64,000 bases of DNA from Chitinophaga niastensis (GTDB taxonomy: Bacteria; Bacteroidota; Bacteroidia; Chitinophagales; Chitinophagaceae), in assembly GCF_003014755.1 (NCBI RefSeq), contig NZ_PYAW01000003.1, positions 124,001-188,000 on the forward strand, given 5' to 3'. Under the pieces are notes generated by a model. That model worked only from the letters and a program-made list of their open reading frames with translations, did not search any database and was not told where the DNA came from. Positions 63,220-64,000 of the stretch are shown here, piece after piece (position 1 is the stretch's first letter; every line of letters begins with the position of its first letter). Both the position numbers and the translations under genes were made by a program.

Positions 63220-64000
63220 TTATTTTTTCTTTTTTAATACAATTTGTTCCGCCTGTTTCTTCACTATCAGATCAAAAAATTCTCTCAGCGAAGAATATTC
63301 ATCCGGCTCAAAGTTAGCCTTGGCAAGCTTTACACGGCAACGCAGCTGAATATGATTTTCCTGTTGCTGAATGAGATACTGGAACAGTCCATCATTTTCA
63401 TTAAACCTGGCCATCGCTCCTTTAGGTAGCTCATCTACTACATAACCTTCCGGCACATCCATATTAAAAGAGTATACTTCATCAGATACATGGCTCATTT
63501 CCACAGGGAATTTGCGCTCCATAGATTTGAAGGGATTATTCCTGTATGCTTCTCCAAAAAGTGGACTGATGTACAACACATCATCGTTTCCTACCTGCAT
63601 TTTAAAATCATACTTTACCAGTACAGGTGATTCCAGTTCTTTGATATCGTCTATGGCCTTGTTTTCCAGGGTTATTTCGCTGGTATAGGATTTTGTTATC
63701 TCTTTAAAAAATTCGTCTTCACTTTTATCCTTTACCTTTTTACGAACGCTGTAGGATTCAAAGTAGGTGGGCCTTTGCTGGAAAGAACCTGTTAAATAAC
63801 CATTCTCCAGCTTACCTAACGTAACGCTGGTAAATTTCTGTTCTCTCAATGAATCCGCTCCCAGTATCACCGGTGTAGCCGCTTCATTCACTGTTCTCGC
63901 AGCACCATTATAACAGGCTGCCGGCAATTTACCAAAACCCAGTAAAGGTTCAGAAGCATCCAGGTTAACAAATTCATCTCCCACGTATGCGCCTGCGATC
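63220..64000 (-). CDS. DUF3857-family protein, C-terminal part only
   Basis: The frame is open to the window edge, so the N-terminal part is missing; the GTG at 63984 is only the first start codon seen. The visible 260 residues match the C-terminal end of a DUF3857/DUF3858 protein (VKYDFKMQVGNDDVLYISPLFGEAYRNNPFKSMERKFPVEM). The conserved transglutaminase triad would lie outside the window. It ends 3 bases before the next gene, which suggests translational coupling of two related proteins. Confidence 0.85.
   Translation of the reverse strand, partial: IAGAYVGDEFVNLDASEPLLGFGKLPAACYNGAARTVNEAATPVILGADSLREQKFTSVTLGKLENGYLTGSFQQRPTYFESYSVRKKVKDKSEDEFFKEITKSYTSEITLENKAIDDIKELESPVLVKYDFKMQVGNDDVLYISPLFGEAYRNNPFKSMERKFPVEMSHVSDEVYSFNMDVPEGYVVDELPKGAMARFNENDGLFQYLIQQQENHIQLRCRVKLAKANFEPDEYSSLREFFDLIVKKQAEQIVLKKKK

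Noticed and set aside
1-64000. tRNA, rRNA, riboswitch and known toxin-antitoxin or defence genes
   Set aside because: Looked for in the gaps between genes and found nothing that could be supported.

Overview
The window looks like chromosomal DNA of a Bacteroidota bacterium, most likely of the Chitinophagaceae (Chitinophaga-like). The grounds are a TonB-dependent receptor with the OMP_b-brl_3-type architecture, GMC oxidoreductases paired with a gluconate-2-dehydrogenase-subunit-3 protein, a DUF937-OmpA fusion, DUF3857 transglutaminase proteins, weak ribosome binding sites with occasional TTG/GTG starts, and a TAnnTTTG-type promoter ahead of purE. The genus is inferred from family content only. 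No rRNA, tRNA, CRISPR array, transposase or prophage gene was found.

Layout. 1-2413: 3' part of a TonB-dependent receptor. 2410-17047: a complete complex I operon on the minus strand in the order nuoA-B-CD-E-F-G-H-I-J-K-L-M-N, with nuoC and nuoD fused, followed on its upstream side by a CBS-domain gene. 18039-20285: an AT-rich block with an AraC regulator, a putative outer-membrane protein and a small protein. 20321-23371: an AraC regulator and three small stress- or detoxification-like genes (AhpD-like, NTF2-like, metallo-beta-lactamase fold). 23515-29727: a GH35 beta-galactosidase, then an operon of a subunit-3 protein and two paralogous GMC oxidoreductases. 29907-31755: an L,D-transpeptidase and two proteins of unknown function. 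32102-34440: homogentisate dioxygenase and 4-hydroxyphenylpyruvate dioxygenase (tyrosine breakdown). 35385-42124: a threonine operon with a threonine/isoleucine-rich leader peptide, thrA-thrB-thrC, then a TPR lipoprotein and rpe. 42105-45152: a soluble multi-PAS histidine kinase and its single-domain response regulator. 45410-49286: purE, phoH, a DUF4878 lipoprotein, ppa and an NlpC/P60 peptidase. 49380-52463: two sigma/anti-sigma-like gene pairs, the first with a degenerate sigma protein. 52684-55867: guanine-deaminase-like enzyme and clpB. 56067-64000: a beta-helix protein with a C-terminal PDZ domain, an orphan glycine-betaine-type binding lipoprotein, a DUF937-OmpA protein, and two DUF3857 proteins, the last cut by the window edge.

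The most unusual feature is non-coding. At least nine long inverted repeats, with arms of 16 to about 143 bases, sit between genes, often starting within a few bases of a stop codon. Several share modules: an outer arm carrying a small GC hairpin followed by a T-rich tract, phased GATTnnnnn nonamers, and a TTAGCGAAGAT motif. Two copies at 25404-25623 and 52464-52680 are the same element in opposite orientation, and the 448-base palindrome at 51008-51455 mixes modules of other copies. They look like a dispersed family of hairpin elements acting at least partly as transcription ends. The second notable feature is the threonine leader peptide and its hairpins ahead of thrA, which fit classical ribosome-mediated attenuation.
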